64,000 bases of DNA from Metellina segmentata (Eukaryota > Arthropoda > Arachnida > Araneae > Tetragnathidae). Positions 31,647 to 41,038 of the stretch are shown here, piece after piece (position 1 is the first letter of the stretch; each line of letters begins with the position of its first letter). Position numbers and translations under genes: made by a program. Where the stretch lies: contig CANAIC010000159.1 of NCBI GenBank assembly GCA_947359465.1, positions 1 through 64,000 on the forward strand, read 5' to 3'. The notes beneath the pieces were generated by a model, which was not told the DNA's origin, made no database searches, and saw only the letters and a list, made by a program, of their open reading frames with translations.

Positions 31647-32122
31647 CTCCGAACAAATCGAGCAGTGTGTTGGTATCGAGTGTAGTGTAAATAGTTCACT
31701 TCATTTATCCATTCTAACATAACGGACCCCAAACGAGTCCATTGATCGACTGAAATGGAAAAATATTCTCCCGACGATAACGAATGCTTCCACGCTGATT
31801 CAGCCAGTTCGTAAAACATCGGGATCATTGTGTCCCGCCAAAAGCATTTTAAATTGCCGTTCTTCCAAGCCCGTGGTGTAGATAGGAAGTCTTTAGTAAG
31901 GGGATGGGTTTCCCAGCTGAAGATTGGGTGAAAATTCAGATCGACGTTTGGAAACGTCTCCGTTAGAGTCTTGTAGACGACCCAGAAGTTGTCGATGCCA
32001 ATTCTAACTTCCTCGGGAGGTTGGGCCGCATGCAATCCTATGCTCGCATCCGTCATAAAACGAGCCCATTTGGAATTCAATTCCTCGATCTTACGATCCC
32101 TGTATGAGTCGACTGGGATCAT
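31643..32122 (-). CDS. 159-aa protein of unknown function, right arm
   Basis: Identical in protein to 9,725-10,204; TATATAAAG box preserved on the minus strand near 32,160. Confidence 0.75.
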   Translation of the reverse strand: MIPVDSYRDRKIEELNSKWARFMTDASIGLHAAQPPEEVRIGIDNFWVVYKTLTETFPNVDLNFHPIFSWETHPLTKDFLSTPRAWKNGNLKCFWRDTMIPMFYELAESAWKHSLSSGEYFSISVDQWTRLGSVMLEWINEVNYLHYTRYQHTARFVRR

Positions 32123-32212
32123 GGTGTGTCTGTGTGTCAAGTTATGCCGACTCGTCTTTATATAGGTGGAGAGAACATCCGGAAACTTCCCGTTGTGCCT
32201 TGATTTGGCAAT

Positions 32213-32371
32213 TCAATTTCTCAAGGGTCCTTTGCATACAGGGCACGTATCACCTCGACGATGTTTCCACCTAGTCAGGCAATCGTAGTGGAAACAATGA
32301 TTGCATTTGAATCTTGGGAATATATACATCCAGTCGAAACAAAGCTGGCACTGCACTGGGCGCTTGGGCAT
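32213..32371 (-). CDS. Minimal 52-aa RING-H2 protein, right arm
   Basis: Mirror of 9,476-9,634, all eight zinc ligands conserved. The 540-bp stretch to 32,912 repeats the palindrome described at 9,101 (here about 32,707-32,746) and contains no further gene. Confidence 0.8.
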   Translation of the reverse strand: MPKRPVQCQLCFDWMYIFPRFKCNHCFHYDCLTRWKHRRGDTCPVCKGPLRN

Positions 32372-32912
32372 GATGACTTGCGAAAGTCGGAGATTGGACT
32401 GGACTGGACAATCACTTAGGGAGCTCCCGCGGCGGCACGCCGCTTATCTCCACATCGAAAAGAATCGAAAGACAGGTAGTTTCTTCAGGAGGGGGTATCA
32501 AAGGAAGGTAGAAGGAGCTGGATCCAAGAAAGACAGCTGCTGCAACCCATGCGGTTCGGAGTCCTGCGTCTGAATGACACGAGGAGCTCCGAGTTCCGAT
32601 GTTTTACGAGAGTAGGGAAGGGGGAGTGGCTTCTAGTCATGTGACTTTCATCAGCCAGGGAAAATAAAGAAGGCGGTACATGCAGCTAACCGCGCTGAGA
32701 GGTTTCCCATTGGTCGATGATGGTCAGCTGACCATCACTCCCAATGGAGAGAAATAAGCAAGGATAACCCGAAAGGGTTATGTAGGAAGATTAAAGACAG
32801 AATTTATCTGTGATCTAATTAAGGGTCCAATCAAGTCCATAACCCAATCTCTCTCCATTGAACCTAACGTTGGTCACTACCCAATTTTTTTTACACACAA
32901 CGACATTTTTCC

Positions 32913-33362
32913 TCAATTGATGGCTCCATAGATTTTTAACAGGCCGCAAAAAAATTCCAAAGAGTCATGATCATCCCATATAAAGTCCCAAAGGAAATTT
33001 ACCATTTCGTCGAGGTTCATCAGTTCCTCGCCGTCATCGTCCATGGAGTGGAAAAGGAGGCAGTCGTCAAATTCCTTTCGAATTTTTTCAAATATCCACG
33101 CCGTGACTTCGTTCCGGTAATTAATTTTTCGCATTACCGTTAGCATAACGCGATGCCACTTGAAATGTATGTCGACTATTTTCAAATAATCGACGTCCAG
33201 TTGGCTTATCTCGCCGCGGCATAACGGACAGATCGACTGGCCAGAGACGACCCATTTTGCTATGCAATGAGAATGGAATTTGTGGCCGCATGAAACGATC
33301 ATAGTATCCATGAAAAAGAAGGGGTCAGGCAATGCAAATTGGCATATACAGCACGTACACAT
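32913..33362 (-). CDS. RING-H2 protein (149 aa), right arm
   Basis: Mirror of 8,485-8,934 with identical protein. Confidence 0.85.
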   Translation of the reverse strand: MCTCCICQFALPDPFFFMDTMIVSCGHKFHSHCIAKWVVSGQSICPLCRGEISQLDVDYLKIVDIHFKWHRVMLTVMRKINYRNEVTAWIFEKIRKEFDDCLLFHSMDDDGEELMNLDEMVNFLWDFIWDDHDSLEFFCGLLKIYGAIN

Positions 33363-33421
33363 CCTCTGAATTTTTTAGCGCAAGTCCCCCCGTTTCGGGT
33401 TACAACTCTATATAGGGATGA

Positions 33422-33759
33422 TATATGCTTCCTGTTGTCGGAAACGCTGATCCGTTATCAGTCGCGTCTAGACATCCGGATCTCTTCCGAAAACGATTCC
33501 TACATCATCGATTTTTTTTTTTTTTTTTTTATGGATCTCGATCCAACCTCGGAGAGAAAAAATTATACCTCAATCTATATGTTTCCTGTTTTCCGTTGAT
33601 TCGTTATCAGTCGCGTCCAGACATCCGGATCTTTTTGTTTTTTGTTTTTTTTGTTGTTGTTGTTGCCCGAAACGAGTTTTTTTTTTTATGAAGTGAGTTT
33701 TGCATCCCGATCCAACCTCGGAGAGAAAATATTATATCACTTTTCTCGTCTGGATATAT
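33422..33759. repeat. Direct repeats upstream of the 149-aa RING gene, right arm
   Basis: Mirror of 8,088-8,425. No gene in 33,363-34,059; homopolymer lengths differ slightly from the left arm. Confidence 0.65.
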
Positions 33760-34059
33760 GCTTCCTTAACTCTAAATTTCAGTAAAGTTTAGTTTCGCTG
33801 TTTGGGGCACAGTTCCAATGATTCTTTTTTTTTTTTTTTTTTTTGTAAGGGGATCCTTCATCCCCCCACACAGATCCTTAATAATCTTGGCCCCAATTCT
33901 ATAAACACCAAGAAATCTCCCGGAACCAGGAAAATCTTGAAGCGGTGGTGCAACTTTAATACAGAACCACACGAGTCAAACCAATGTTGGTGTAAAATAA
34001 TAATAAAAAGAAACTCGACGAAAAGGTTTTCGTGGAGTTTCTTCTTCATTTTATTGATA

Positions 34060-34695
34060 TTAATAATTATTTACATCATCTTTTGGATATTCCTCCTCGA
34101 AGGCGTGAGCCCATAAACGTCCGAGACACGGGAACCATTCACACCTCGATCCGCAATCGTGGCGCTGAAGGAACATTCGCACGAGCAACGACGTGAATTT
34201 TCGGTTGATCGGGCGACGGGGCCATAGAAATTCGACCACGCGGTCGACCGGCCAACACGGATCACTCGGATTGATATATTGGTCGTTGCAGTGTGGACGT
34301 GCTGTAACGAGGATCCAGTCGAACACTTCTCGGGGATACATGTGATGGTGTCGCAGGACGCTGTTCCGCACCTGCGTCCAGCACTCCACGAGCCAGGCAT
34401 TTTTCAGCTGAACCTCGTAGTCGTCGTTGAGCTCTATCTGACAGGTCGGACAGCGGAGCCCGGTGGCGTTCTTAGCTGCCATTTCCACCGCTTCGGTAGC
34501 AACCGATGCGACTGCCATTTCTCGGATCACAAGAAGATCGTCCTTACTGATTTCCTTTTCGCAGAATTTGCAGAACGGTTCTTTTTGGATGTTGGCATAC
34601 TCGTCCAGGCATTTTAGGTGCAGAATACTTTCGCAGCAGTCCATTCGATAAAACGGGGACATCGCTTTTTGACGGCATAATGCGCACTTGGGCAT
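34060..34695 (-). CDS. RING-like protein (211 aa), right arm
   Basis: Mirror of 7,153-7,788 with identical protein; the AATAAA and hairpin after the stop are also present (about 34,008-34,055). Confidence 0.82.
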   Translation of the reverse strand: MPKCALCRQKAMSPFYRMDCCESILHLKCLDEYANIQKEPFCKFCEKEISKDDLLVIREMAVASVATEAVEMAAKNATGLRCPTCQIELNDDYEVQLKNAWLVECWTQVRNSVLRHHHMYPREVFDWILVTARPHCNDQYINPSDPCWPVDRVVEFLWPRRPINRKFTSLLVRMFLQRHDCGSRCEWFPCLGRLWAHAFEEEYPKDDVNNY

Positions 34696-34810
34696 GATGA
34701 CTCTGTGTAAGGAACGACTCGTCAAAGACACGTTTGAAACAATAGACGCGAGGGTATTTATTTAATTTTCTTTACGTTAAAAAACAAACAAAAAACAAAA
34801 AAAAAACGCG

Positions 34811-34829
34811 CATCCTGTCTGACAGGATG
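34811..34829. promoter_or_regulatory. 19-bp palindrome between divergent RING genes, right arm
   Basis: Same CATCCTGTC / GACAGGATG palindrome as 7,019-7,037, with T instead of A at the centre when read on plus. Confidence 0.65.
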
Positions 34830-34889
34830 AGGAGGAAAAGAATATAAAAGCGGATATAACCACTCCTCGTTCTGACTTCCTCTCTCGCA

Positions 34890-35396
34890 ATGTCTACATG
34901 TGCCATTTGCCTCGAGGACGGAGGCGATTCGATCGCTTGCAAGCATCGGTTTCACGAAACGTGCCTCGCCTATTGGGTGGACGACGATAGGAAAACGTGT
35001 CCGTTGTGCCGAGCTGCGATCGGCGAGGAGGTGATCGCCGCTTTACGAGAAAAGAGACGATGTGAAAAATGGACAACGGTCGCGAATAGCTTATTATTAA
35101 TCGGACGCTACGAGTTTTCGCATCATCTCCTCCGAGCCATTCATCGCGAAATACGTCGTAATTTGAAAACGTACGACGGATACAACAGAGAACGCAGGTG
35201 GAGTGTGGACAGAGCCGCTTATTTTTTGTGGAAAGAGACTAAAGTATTTAAAAATCTGTTTTGGAGATTGTTCGAGGCGACCCATAGGTGTTCGTACCAG
35301 TGCCGGGATAAACCCTGCCTTGTTCGAGAGAAGATGAGGAGGGGAAGATGGCAGCGGTGGTGTAGAAGGCAAGTGAGAAATGAATACATTTTGTGA
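34890..35396 (+). CDS. RING-H2 protein (168 aa), right arm
   Basis: Mirror of 6,452-6,958; all RING ligands kept. An 18-T tract follows the stop by about 6 nt, so its transcript would end in a U run. Confidence 0.85.
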   Translation: MSTCAICLEDGGDSIACKHRFHETCLAYWVDDDRKTCPLCRAAIGEEVIAALREKRRCEKWTTVANSLLLIGRYEFSHHLLRAIHREIRRNLKTYDGYNRERRWSVDRAAYFLWKETKVFKNLFWRLFEATHRCSYQCRDKPCLVREKMRRGRWQRWCRRQVRNEYIL

Positions 35397-35512
35397 AACG
35401 TTTTTTTTTTTTTTTTTTAAAGACAAACTCAAATTAATCCAAGGTCTGACTGAGGTGTGATTTCCAAGGGATATATCCTGTAGTGGTCGATATATAAAAA
35501 CGCCCATTTTTC

Positions 35513-35662
35513 TTCCAAGGATATCCTGTTGGAAACGCCTTATCTGCCGGGCCAAGGTCTGAAACGAAGGATATCCTGTTGGAAACGCCTTATCTGCCGG
35601 GCCAAGGTCTGAAACGAAGGATATCCTGTTGTATAAATAGAAACGTCCTTATCTGCAACGCC
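35513..35662 (+). promoter_or_regulatory. 50-bp promoter repeats of the 176-aa gene, right arm
   Basis: Three AGGATATCCT palindromes and three CTTATCTGC sites in the same spacing as 6,186-6,335; the TATAAAT box is near 35,632. Confidence 0.7.
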
Positions 35663-35697
35663 AGATGATTTCATTCCAAGACTCTCTGCATTTCGCG

Positions 35698-36228
35698 ATG
35701 TCAGAAAGAAAAAGGACGTTGTTGACGGACGAGGAGGTTTGGGAACAAGTGAAATTTGTCTTCAATCCAATCTCGCCTATACCGTGTTCACCGACGCTTC
35801 CTGCTTTTAAATTAATCAAGACCTATACGGAGGTCCCCGATCCAGACGACCCGAGTTGGAATTTACTCGGAACCTTCGTCTGGTCGTCGGGGGATCCTCG
35901 TCCTGCTGCCGTCAATATATCTTCGTCTGCTGTGTTTGAACTTTCTTCTCCAATCGAAGATAATGCTGTGTTTCTCAATCCTCCAATCGAAAATATTTTG
36001 TCTCCTGATGATGCTCCAATCGAAGATATGTCCACCGCCGTCTTTGAACTTTCTTCTCCGGTCGAAAATGCTACAATCAAAGATATATCGTTTAAAACCG
36101 CCAATGGTCCGGTCGAAGATGCTCCAATTCAATATATTTTAATTGGAATAGACTTTTCAAAAAAGCCCATCGTTCCTCCGAACCTTTCAGAATTGGATCC
36201 AAGGAGAATATTTGTGACAAAAAATTAA
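35698..36228 (+). CDS. 176-aa acidic repeat protein, right arm
   Basis: Mirror of 5,620-6,150 with identical protein. Confidence 0.7.
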   Translation: MSERKRTLLTDEEVWEQVKFVFNPISPIPCSPTLPAFKLIKTYTEVPDPDDPSWNLLGTFVWSSGDPRPAAVNISSSAVFELSSPIEDNAVFLNPPIENILSPDDAPIEDMSTAVFELSSPVENATIKDISFKTANGPVEDAPIQYILIGIDFSKKPIVPPNLSELDPRRIFVTKN

Positions 36229-36361
36229 TTATGGAAAAAAAAACCACCCGTACTTGCATTAACATCTGCTTTATACGACGGAGATTTTGCCTTATCAAAC
36301 TTCCAAAAAAAAATTTTTTTTCTCTATATTCATATATATATATTGATCCAAGCTCTGCGAG

Positions 36362-37537
36362 ATGTTCTTCGGCTCAGAGATGACCGACGAGATGCCAGAC
36401 CAAGACATTTGGGACCTGATCGATCAAGCGATGGACGCTTCCCCGACACACTACCCATCGAACTCGGGTACCCGTAGTCCTACTACTCTATCCGAGAGAT
36501 GTTACTCTCCGATTTCTCCTCCTCCAAATGATGATGAACCCGTCCTTTTTACTATCGACAAGAACCCAGTAGAAAGGTTTCCCCAACGACACGAATGGGG
36601 TCGACGGAATCCTCCTCTCACTACCCCAGCTCCCAGTCAAGTTGCTGCGGCTAATGATGACAAACGAATTTCTATGGATTTAAGTCCTCGTGATCAAAGA
36701 CCACCCGTAAAACCTCCAGCTGTTGATCGAGAGCCTACCAGTGATGAGAAACCCGTAATGCCTGTAGAAAAAAAACGAGACGCGTCGTTGAAGAAAACCG
36801 TAACGAAGCCGCCATCACCTGCTGAAGCAGAACGAAACGCGTCGTCGACCCCTGATGACGAAGAACAACAACAAGAAGAACGAGACGCTCCGATGGCGTG
36901 GAGAAAGAGGGCTGCCACCACCGATTGTCGTCCTCCACCACAACACGTCGTCGACAAAAGGGATCGTTCGCGGTTCCCCTATTCGGATAGGACGTGGAAC
37001 AACGAACCTTTCGTCTATAATAGACCGAGGTATCCTCCACCTTATTATGCGGATTGGAGAAGAAGGAAGAACTATTACTCCGACGAACGGAGAAGAAGGC
37101 CCGATCATCATCGAAGAGATGTTTCGAGGTACGACCAGCAGGCGGAAAACGACGATCGGAAAAGAACCCGGCAAGTGTTCGAACACGGTCTCGAAGTGGC
37201 ACTGATCCTATGCATTCAAGGAGAATCGTACACGGTCTCCAACGGATTTAAAAGCGTGTCCGAGGACTGTTGCCCAGACTGGCGACAGCAGCTCGTCGAC
37301 GATTTGCAAGAGTTTGGTATGGGAGGACTCTACCTCGTCGGTGCAGAGACGCAAAGTGCGTGGAAGGAGTTTCGAAAAGATTTCCCGCAGCTCGCGGACG
37401 TCAAAGTACACCCATTGGACGATCGACTCCTCGGAAAGTGTACGTACTGCAAAGAAACCGAGTGCCACCGATGGAAGGTGGTGGTAGGGGGTGTTCAAAA
37501 GGTGACCCGTAGGACGATGACTACCATACCCCACTAG
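36362..37537 (+). CDS. 391-aa protein with 148-family C-terminal domain, right arm
   Basis: Mirror of 4,311-5,486. Between its stop and the ribozyme (37,538-37,767) a partial repeat of the C-terminal coding region (GTACTCCTCGGAAAGTGTA) is followed by a second CCCCACTAGAA, a small duplication in the 3' UTR. Confidence 0.8.
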   Translation: MFFGSEMTDEMPDQDIWDLIDQAMDASPTHYPSNSGTRSPTTLSERCYSPISPPPNDDEPVLFTIDKNPVERFPQRHEWGRRNPPLTTPAPSQVAAANDDKRISMDLSPRDQRPPVKPPAVDREPTSDEKPVMPVEKKRDASLKKTVTKPPSPAEAERNASSTPDDEEQQQEERDAPMAWRKRAATTDCRPPPQHVVDKRDRSRFPYSDRTWNNEPFVYNRPRYPPPYYADWRRRKNYYSDERRRRPDHHRRDVSRYDQQAENDDRKRTRQVFEHGLEVALILCIQGESYTVSNGFKSVSEDCCPDWRQQLVDDLQEFGMGGLYLVGAETQSAWKEFRKDFPQLADVKVHPLDDRLLGKCTYCKETECHRWKVVVGGVQKVTRRTMTTIPH

Positions 37538-37767
37538 AAGAAGGTCCGACAGCAGAATCGTCGACGATACGTTACTGCAAAGTGCGTCAAACAAAGTACT
37601 CCTCGGAAAGTGTATACGCACAAAAAAAAAAAAAAAACTATGAGTGCCAACCGATATTAGGTGACTGTACCCCACTAGAATCATGTAAAAATATTGTATA
37701 ATAATGTAAAACAATGCATGTAGTAATAATATATGTGCCTTTAAAAAAAAATAAATAAAAAAAAAAA

Positions 37768-37826
37768 AAAACCATCGTGGGAGTAATAGCCCACCTGATG
37801 AGACCTATAGGGGTCGAAATGGTTTT
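37768..37826 (+). ncRNA. Type III hammerhead ribozyme (right copy A)
   Basis: All invariant parts are present. Stem III: AAAACCAT (37,768-37,775) pairs with ATGGTTTT (37,819-37,826). C17 is 37,776. Stem I: GTGGG (37,777-37,781) with CCCAC (37,790-37,794), 8-nt loop. Core CTGATGA at 37,795-37,801. Stem II: GACC (37,802-37,805) with GGTC (37,812-37,815), 6-nt loop. Core GAA at 37,816-37,818, followed by the A15.1-U16.1 pair. Predicted cleavage is between 37,776 and 37,777. A templated run of 15 A (37,757-37,771), preceded by AATAAATA, enters stem III, so the 5' product would end in A15 plus CCAUC. The TATA box of the BRO-like gene starts about 33 nt downstream. Activity is untested. Confidence 0.93.
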
Positions 37827-37925
37827 GAAAGAAAAAAAAATAATTGCTGCGACTTTGGGTATATATATAAAAGTCGCGCTTCCAAACCACTTCACAATTT
37901 CATCGTCTCTCATTTGCTGTAAAGG

Positions 37926-38636
37926 ATGTGGTTCCGCGTTCGACTCAACGACACGACAGTTCTTTCGGCCTGCGTCGGGATCATCGACGGTGAAATATAC
38001 TGGAAACTCTCCGACGTGAATGCGCTTCTCGGTTATCGAAGCACTTCCACCGACTGTTACAAGACCCATCCCCGTCGCCACGTTTCGGACGTCGCACCCT
38101 CTTGCTTTCGAGGATCCATGTCGACTCGAATCCTAACACCCAACGAAATGCTGGACCTGATCGAAAAGTCTCGTAAAGGGGGAGTCCCTCTTCGACAAGT
38201 CGTCAGTAATCTCTTGTCTTTAGGCGTCGTGAAAAACGAACCTTTTATATTTTCTACGAGTCATCGCTACTCTACCATTCTTCAAATGGTCTCAAAAGGA
38301 AGCGAACCGGATTCGTGCCGCTTGAGCGAGTGGATGGTAGGGTTTACTGGATTCGTTTTAGCGAAGGCTCGCGAAATTGTTTCGAAACATAAGTTCCTCA
38401 CCGAATTTTCCGAGAGCACGCGTGATGCGTTATTTGGAGATCGAGAGGAGGCTACCTGTGATGATGACCTGCAAGAACCTGCTGCTGCTAATGTTCGTGA
38501 ACCCGTTGAAAGGAGTGAGAAGAACGTTGGAAAACCAATGGTATTGGTGTTCGAAGGAATCGAATACCCTCCGAACGTAGTGGATATCATTTGTAATCAC
38601 AACGTGAGGTATCGCTACCTCAAAGAGGAAGTATGA
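37926..38636 (+). CDS. BRO-N-domain-like protein, right arm
   Basis: Mirror of 3,209-3,919, identical in protein. Confidence 0.6.
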   Translation: MWFRVRLNDTTVLSACVGIIDGEIYWKLSDVNALLGYRSTSTDCYKTHPRRHVSDVAPSCFRGSMSTRILTPNEMLDLIEKSRKGGVPLRQVVSNLLSLGVVKNEPFIFSTSHRYSTILQMVSKGSEPDSCRLSEWMVGFTGFVLAKAREIVSKHKFLTEFSESTRDALFGDREEATCDDDLQEPAAANVREPVERSEKNVGKPMVLVFEGIEYPPNVVDIICNHNVRYRYLKEEV

Positions 38637-38649
38637 ACAAAAATATAAA

Positions 38650-38678
38650 AAAAAATATATATATATATATAATCCTCG

Positions 38679-38739
<61 letters not shown>

Positions 38740-38742
38740 CGT
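38650..38742. repeat. Shorter TA/GA microsatellite upstream of the 305-aa gene, right arm
   Basis: Same layout as 3,078-3,198 but about 28 bp shorter over the TA and GA tracts combined. Confidence 0.8.
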
Positions 38743-38761
38743 CCCCACACTTAAGACGGCC

Positions 38762-39679
38762 ATGGATTGCTTTCCTTCGACCGTTCGCGATACCGTGCAA
38801 CCTCTCCTCGTTCCATCTTCCAAGTCTGCCTTCGAGAAACTCGCCGGGCGAGTGTCGTGTTGGGTAACGAGCTTGGATCCCGATGATGAGAACCGAATCT
38901 CCTGGAAAAGTAAATTCCTCGACGGGCTGCAGAATTTTCTCTACCTGGCCATGGGAGCTAAAAAGTTTATACCGTTTCGACCAGGTCGGGTCGAGTGGGA
39001 AAGAATTTATCGTCGCCTGGCCAGATCGTCGTCGCAAAGAAATAAACGCAAAACCGACGTGAGGACGATCTACTCGATTGACCACGAAACGTTCGTGGTC
39101 GGCGCCTATTTCACGTTCGGGCAACGACGAGTCCAACGAGGGACCTTTCACGTGTACGAGACCTCGGACGCCCCGATGCTCTTTTACCGCCTGCCCAACG
39201 CTTCCGTGGGATCGAACGCGAATCCCTGGGTCGGGGATCGGATCTTTTGGTGGCAAGACCAACATCTCTACGAAAGGTTCGTATTGCAACCCCACACCGC
39301 CTACAAAGTCGACGAGGACACGTTGTACATCGTATTGACCGTGCAACAGACTCTGTATTCAGTTCGAGTGGTGACGGCGACGGCGGATTTTCGATTCCAA
39401 GACCCTACAAGTAGTAAAATATTAATTTACGACCCTTACGAGACCCTTGTTTTGAGTAAGCGGCCGAGAGAAGAAGAGCAGCAGCATTTCGTAACGAAGC
39501 CGCCGACCCAAGAGCAAATCAGAGAACTTTTTGAGCCCATCATGACGTGTTACTATTATCCTCCGAATTGCATCGAGGAGCCTTTAGATTTGAGCGGGAA
39601 ACCCCATGTCCTGTCTGAAGGAGATTCTCAGAAGAAAAGAGCCGGGTTTTCCTGTCTGACAAGGCTAACGGCAAAATAG
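38762..39679 (+). CDS. 305-aa protein with PLDLS motif, right arm
   Basis: Differs from the left copy by at least Lys for Asn near residue 68 and Tyr for Phe in the TVQQTL(F/Y) segment. PLDLS is conserved. Confidence 0.8.
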   Translation: MDCFPSTVRDTVQPLLVPSSKSAFEKLAGRVSCWVTSLDPDDENRISWKSKFLDGLQNFLYLAMGAKKFIPFRPGRVEWERIYRRLARSSSQRNKRKTDVRTIYSIDHETFVVGAYFTFGQRRVQRGTFHVYETSDAPMLFYRLPNASVGSNANPWVGDRIFWWQDQHLYERFVLQPHTAYKVDEDTLYIVLTVQQTLYSVRVVTATADFRFQDPTSSKILIYDPYETLVLSKRPREEEQQHFVTKPPTQEQIRELFEPIMTCYYYPPNCIEEPLDLSGKPHVLSEGDSQKKRAGFSCLTRLTAK

Positions 39680-39730
39680 AACAGTCCTGTTGTTAAGGTC
39701 TCCTCGGAAGGAAACCCCCGCCCATGTTGC

Positions 39731-39787
39731 CATCCTGTCTAACAACAACAACAACAACAAAAAAACACTGCATCGGACCCTATATAA
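39731..39787 (+). promoter_or_regulatory. Promoter of the 340-aa gene, right arm
   Basis: CATCCTGTC at 39,731-39,739, then a CAA repeat tract, then TATATAA at 39,781; ATG at 39,828. Confidence 0.6.
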
Positions 39788-39827
39788 GCTCGATACCAAC
39801 CAGTTTCGCACACAACAACGACGAAGG

Positions 39828-40850
39828 ATGGATCTGTTTCCCAACACGGTTTCGGAACGGGTAAAGACTCTTTGCTACTCGGGAGACAAGTCGGTCTTGG
39901 AACGTTACGTGACCCAGAAAAAAGTGATCTGTGCAGTCTCGGGATTATACCGGGAGCTCGTGTCGTGGACACGAATCGAGTGGTTTACACGCCAATTGGT
40001 GGACCACTTCGTCTATACAGCGACACGAGCCCAGACGTTGGTCCGAGAGCCGAAAAACTTGAGCTGGGAAAAGGTCCGGGCTCGAATGTCGCTCTCGATG
40101 CGACAGAAATCAAACACGGACGTGAGGACCGTCTACGTCTACGAGAACCTATTCTTTGTGAAAAAGTTTTTCACTTTTGGACAGAGAACCGTAGGAGAGG
40201 GTACTCACCACGTTATTCAATTGTCGCAAGTGCCCGTTCTGTATTACAAGCTAGACTCGGAGGGAGGTCGTGTCGGGGAACGACTGTTTCGGCCCGAGGA
40301 CCAGTTCTGCTATGAAATGAACGTATTGCAACCGAACCATGTGTACCTGGTGGAGCCCGGCACTACTTATATCATTGTTACCATCCAACCGACCGTGTTC
40401 GCCCTGGACGTGGTGACCGCGGCAACGGCCCATGAGTTGAAACGGGAGTGCAGCAGCAGCAACAATCCCATCGAGAGACCGGTCTCCCCTCGACGACAAA
40501 CAATCGTTCAAGAACGAGTCTTCTCCCCTACAATCGTTCAAGAACGTTCCTCGCCGCCTCCACTGCAACGAGTCTTCTCCCCTACAATCGTTCAAGAACG
40601 TTCCGCGCCGCCTCCACTCGAACGAGTCTTCTCCCCTCGACCGGCTCATATACAAAGAGTGGAAAGATTTCCCATAAGTGTGTCTAACGACCACAATTGC
40701 CAGGTGGAACCCTTGGATTTAAGGAAACGCAGCAGCACTGACCACCACCAGCCGATGCAAATGAACCCGGACCCCATTGATTCTGAAGACGTTGCGAATT
40801 TTCAATACTTTTACGAATCCTTTGATATAAAATCAGAAGGCTCGTCCTGA
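39828..40850 (+). CDS. 340-aa protein with PLDLR motif, right arm
   Basis: Same protein as 968-1990; at least one silent change (AGT versus AGC Ser codon just after the VERFPI segment). Confidence 0.8.
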   Translation: MDLFPNTVSERVKTLCYSGDKSVLERYVTQKKVICAVSGLYRELVSWTRIEWFTRQLVDHFVYTATRAQTLVREPKNLSWEKVRARMSLSMRQKSNTDVRTVYVYENLFFVKKFFTFGQRTVGEGTHHVIQLSQVPVLYYKLDSEGGRVGERLFRPEDQFCYEMNVLQPNHVYLVEPGTTYIIVTIQPTVFALDVVTAATAHELKRECSSSNNPIERPVSPRRQTIVQERVFSPTIVQERSSPPPLQRVFSPTIVQERSAPPPLERVFSPRPAHIQRVERFPISVSNDHNCQVEPLDLRKRSSTDHHQPMQMNPDPIDSEDVANFQYFYESFDIKSEGSS

Positions 40851-40979
40851 GCAGAAAGGTCGTTTCCCGTGGACTTTTTGGTGTAATCGAAGCTGTATGT
40901 AAAAAAAATATATATTTGTAAATAAATAATGTATTTGTAAATAATGTATTGGCTTTAATAATAATAAAAAAAAAAAAAA

Positions 40980-41038
40980 AAAACCATCGTGGGAGTAATA
41001 GCCCACCTGATGAGACCTATAGGGGTCGAAATGGTTTT
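40980..41038 (+). ncRNA. Type III hammerhead ribozyme (right copy B)
   Basis: The same 59 nt as copy A, but in different flanking sequence: 18 templated A (40,966-40,983) preceded by AATAATAATAAAA, 130 nt past the stop of the 340-aa gene. Predicted cleavage is between 40,988 and 40,989. Only the ribozyme, a GAAA after it and the A run before it are shared with copy A. Confidence 0.93.
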
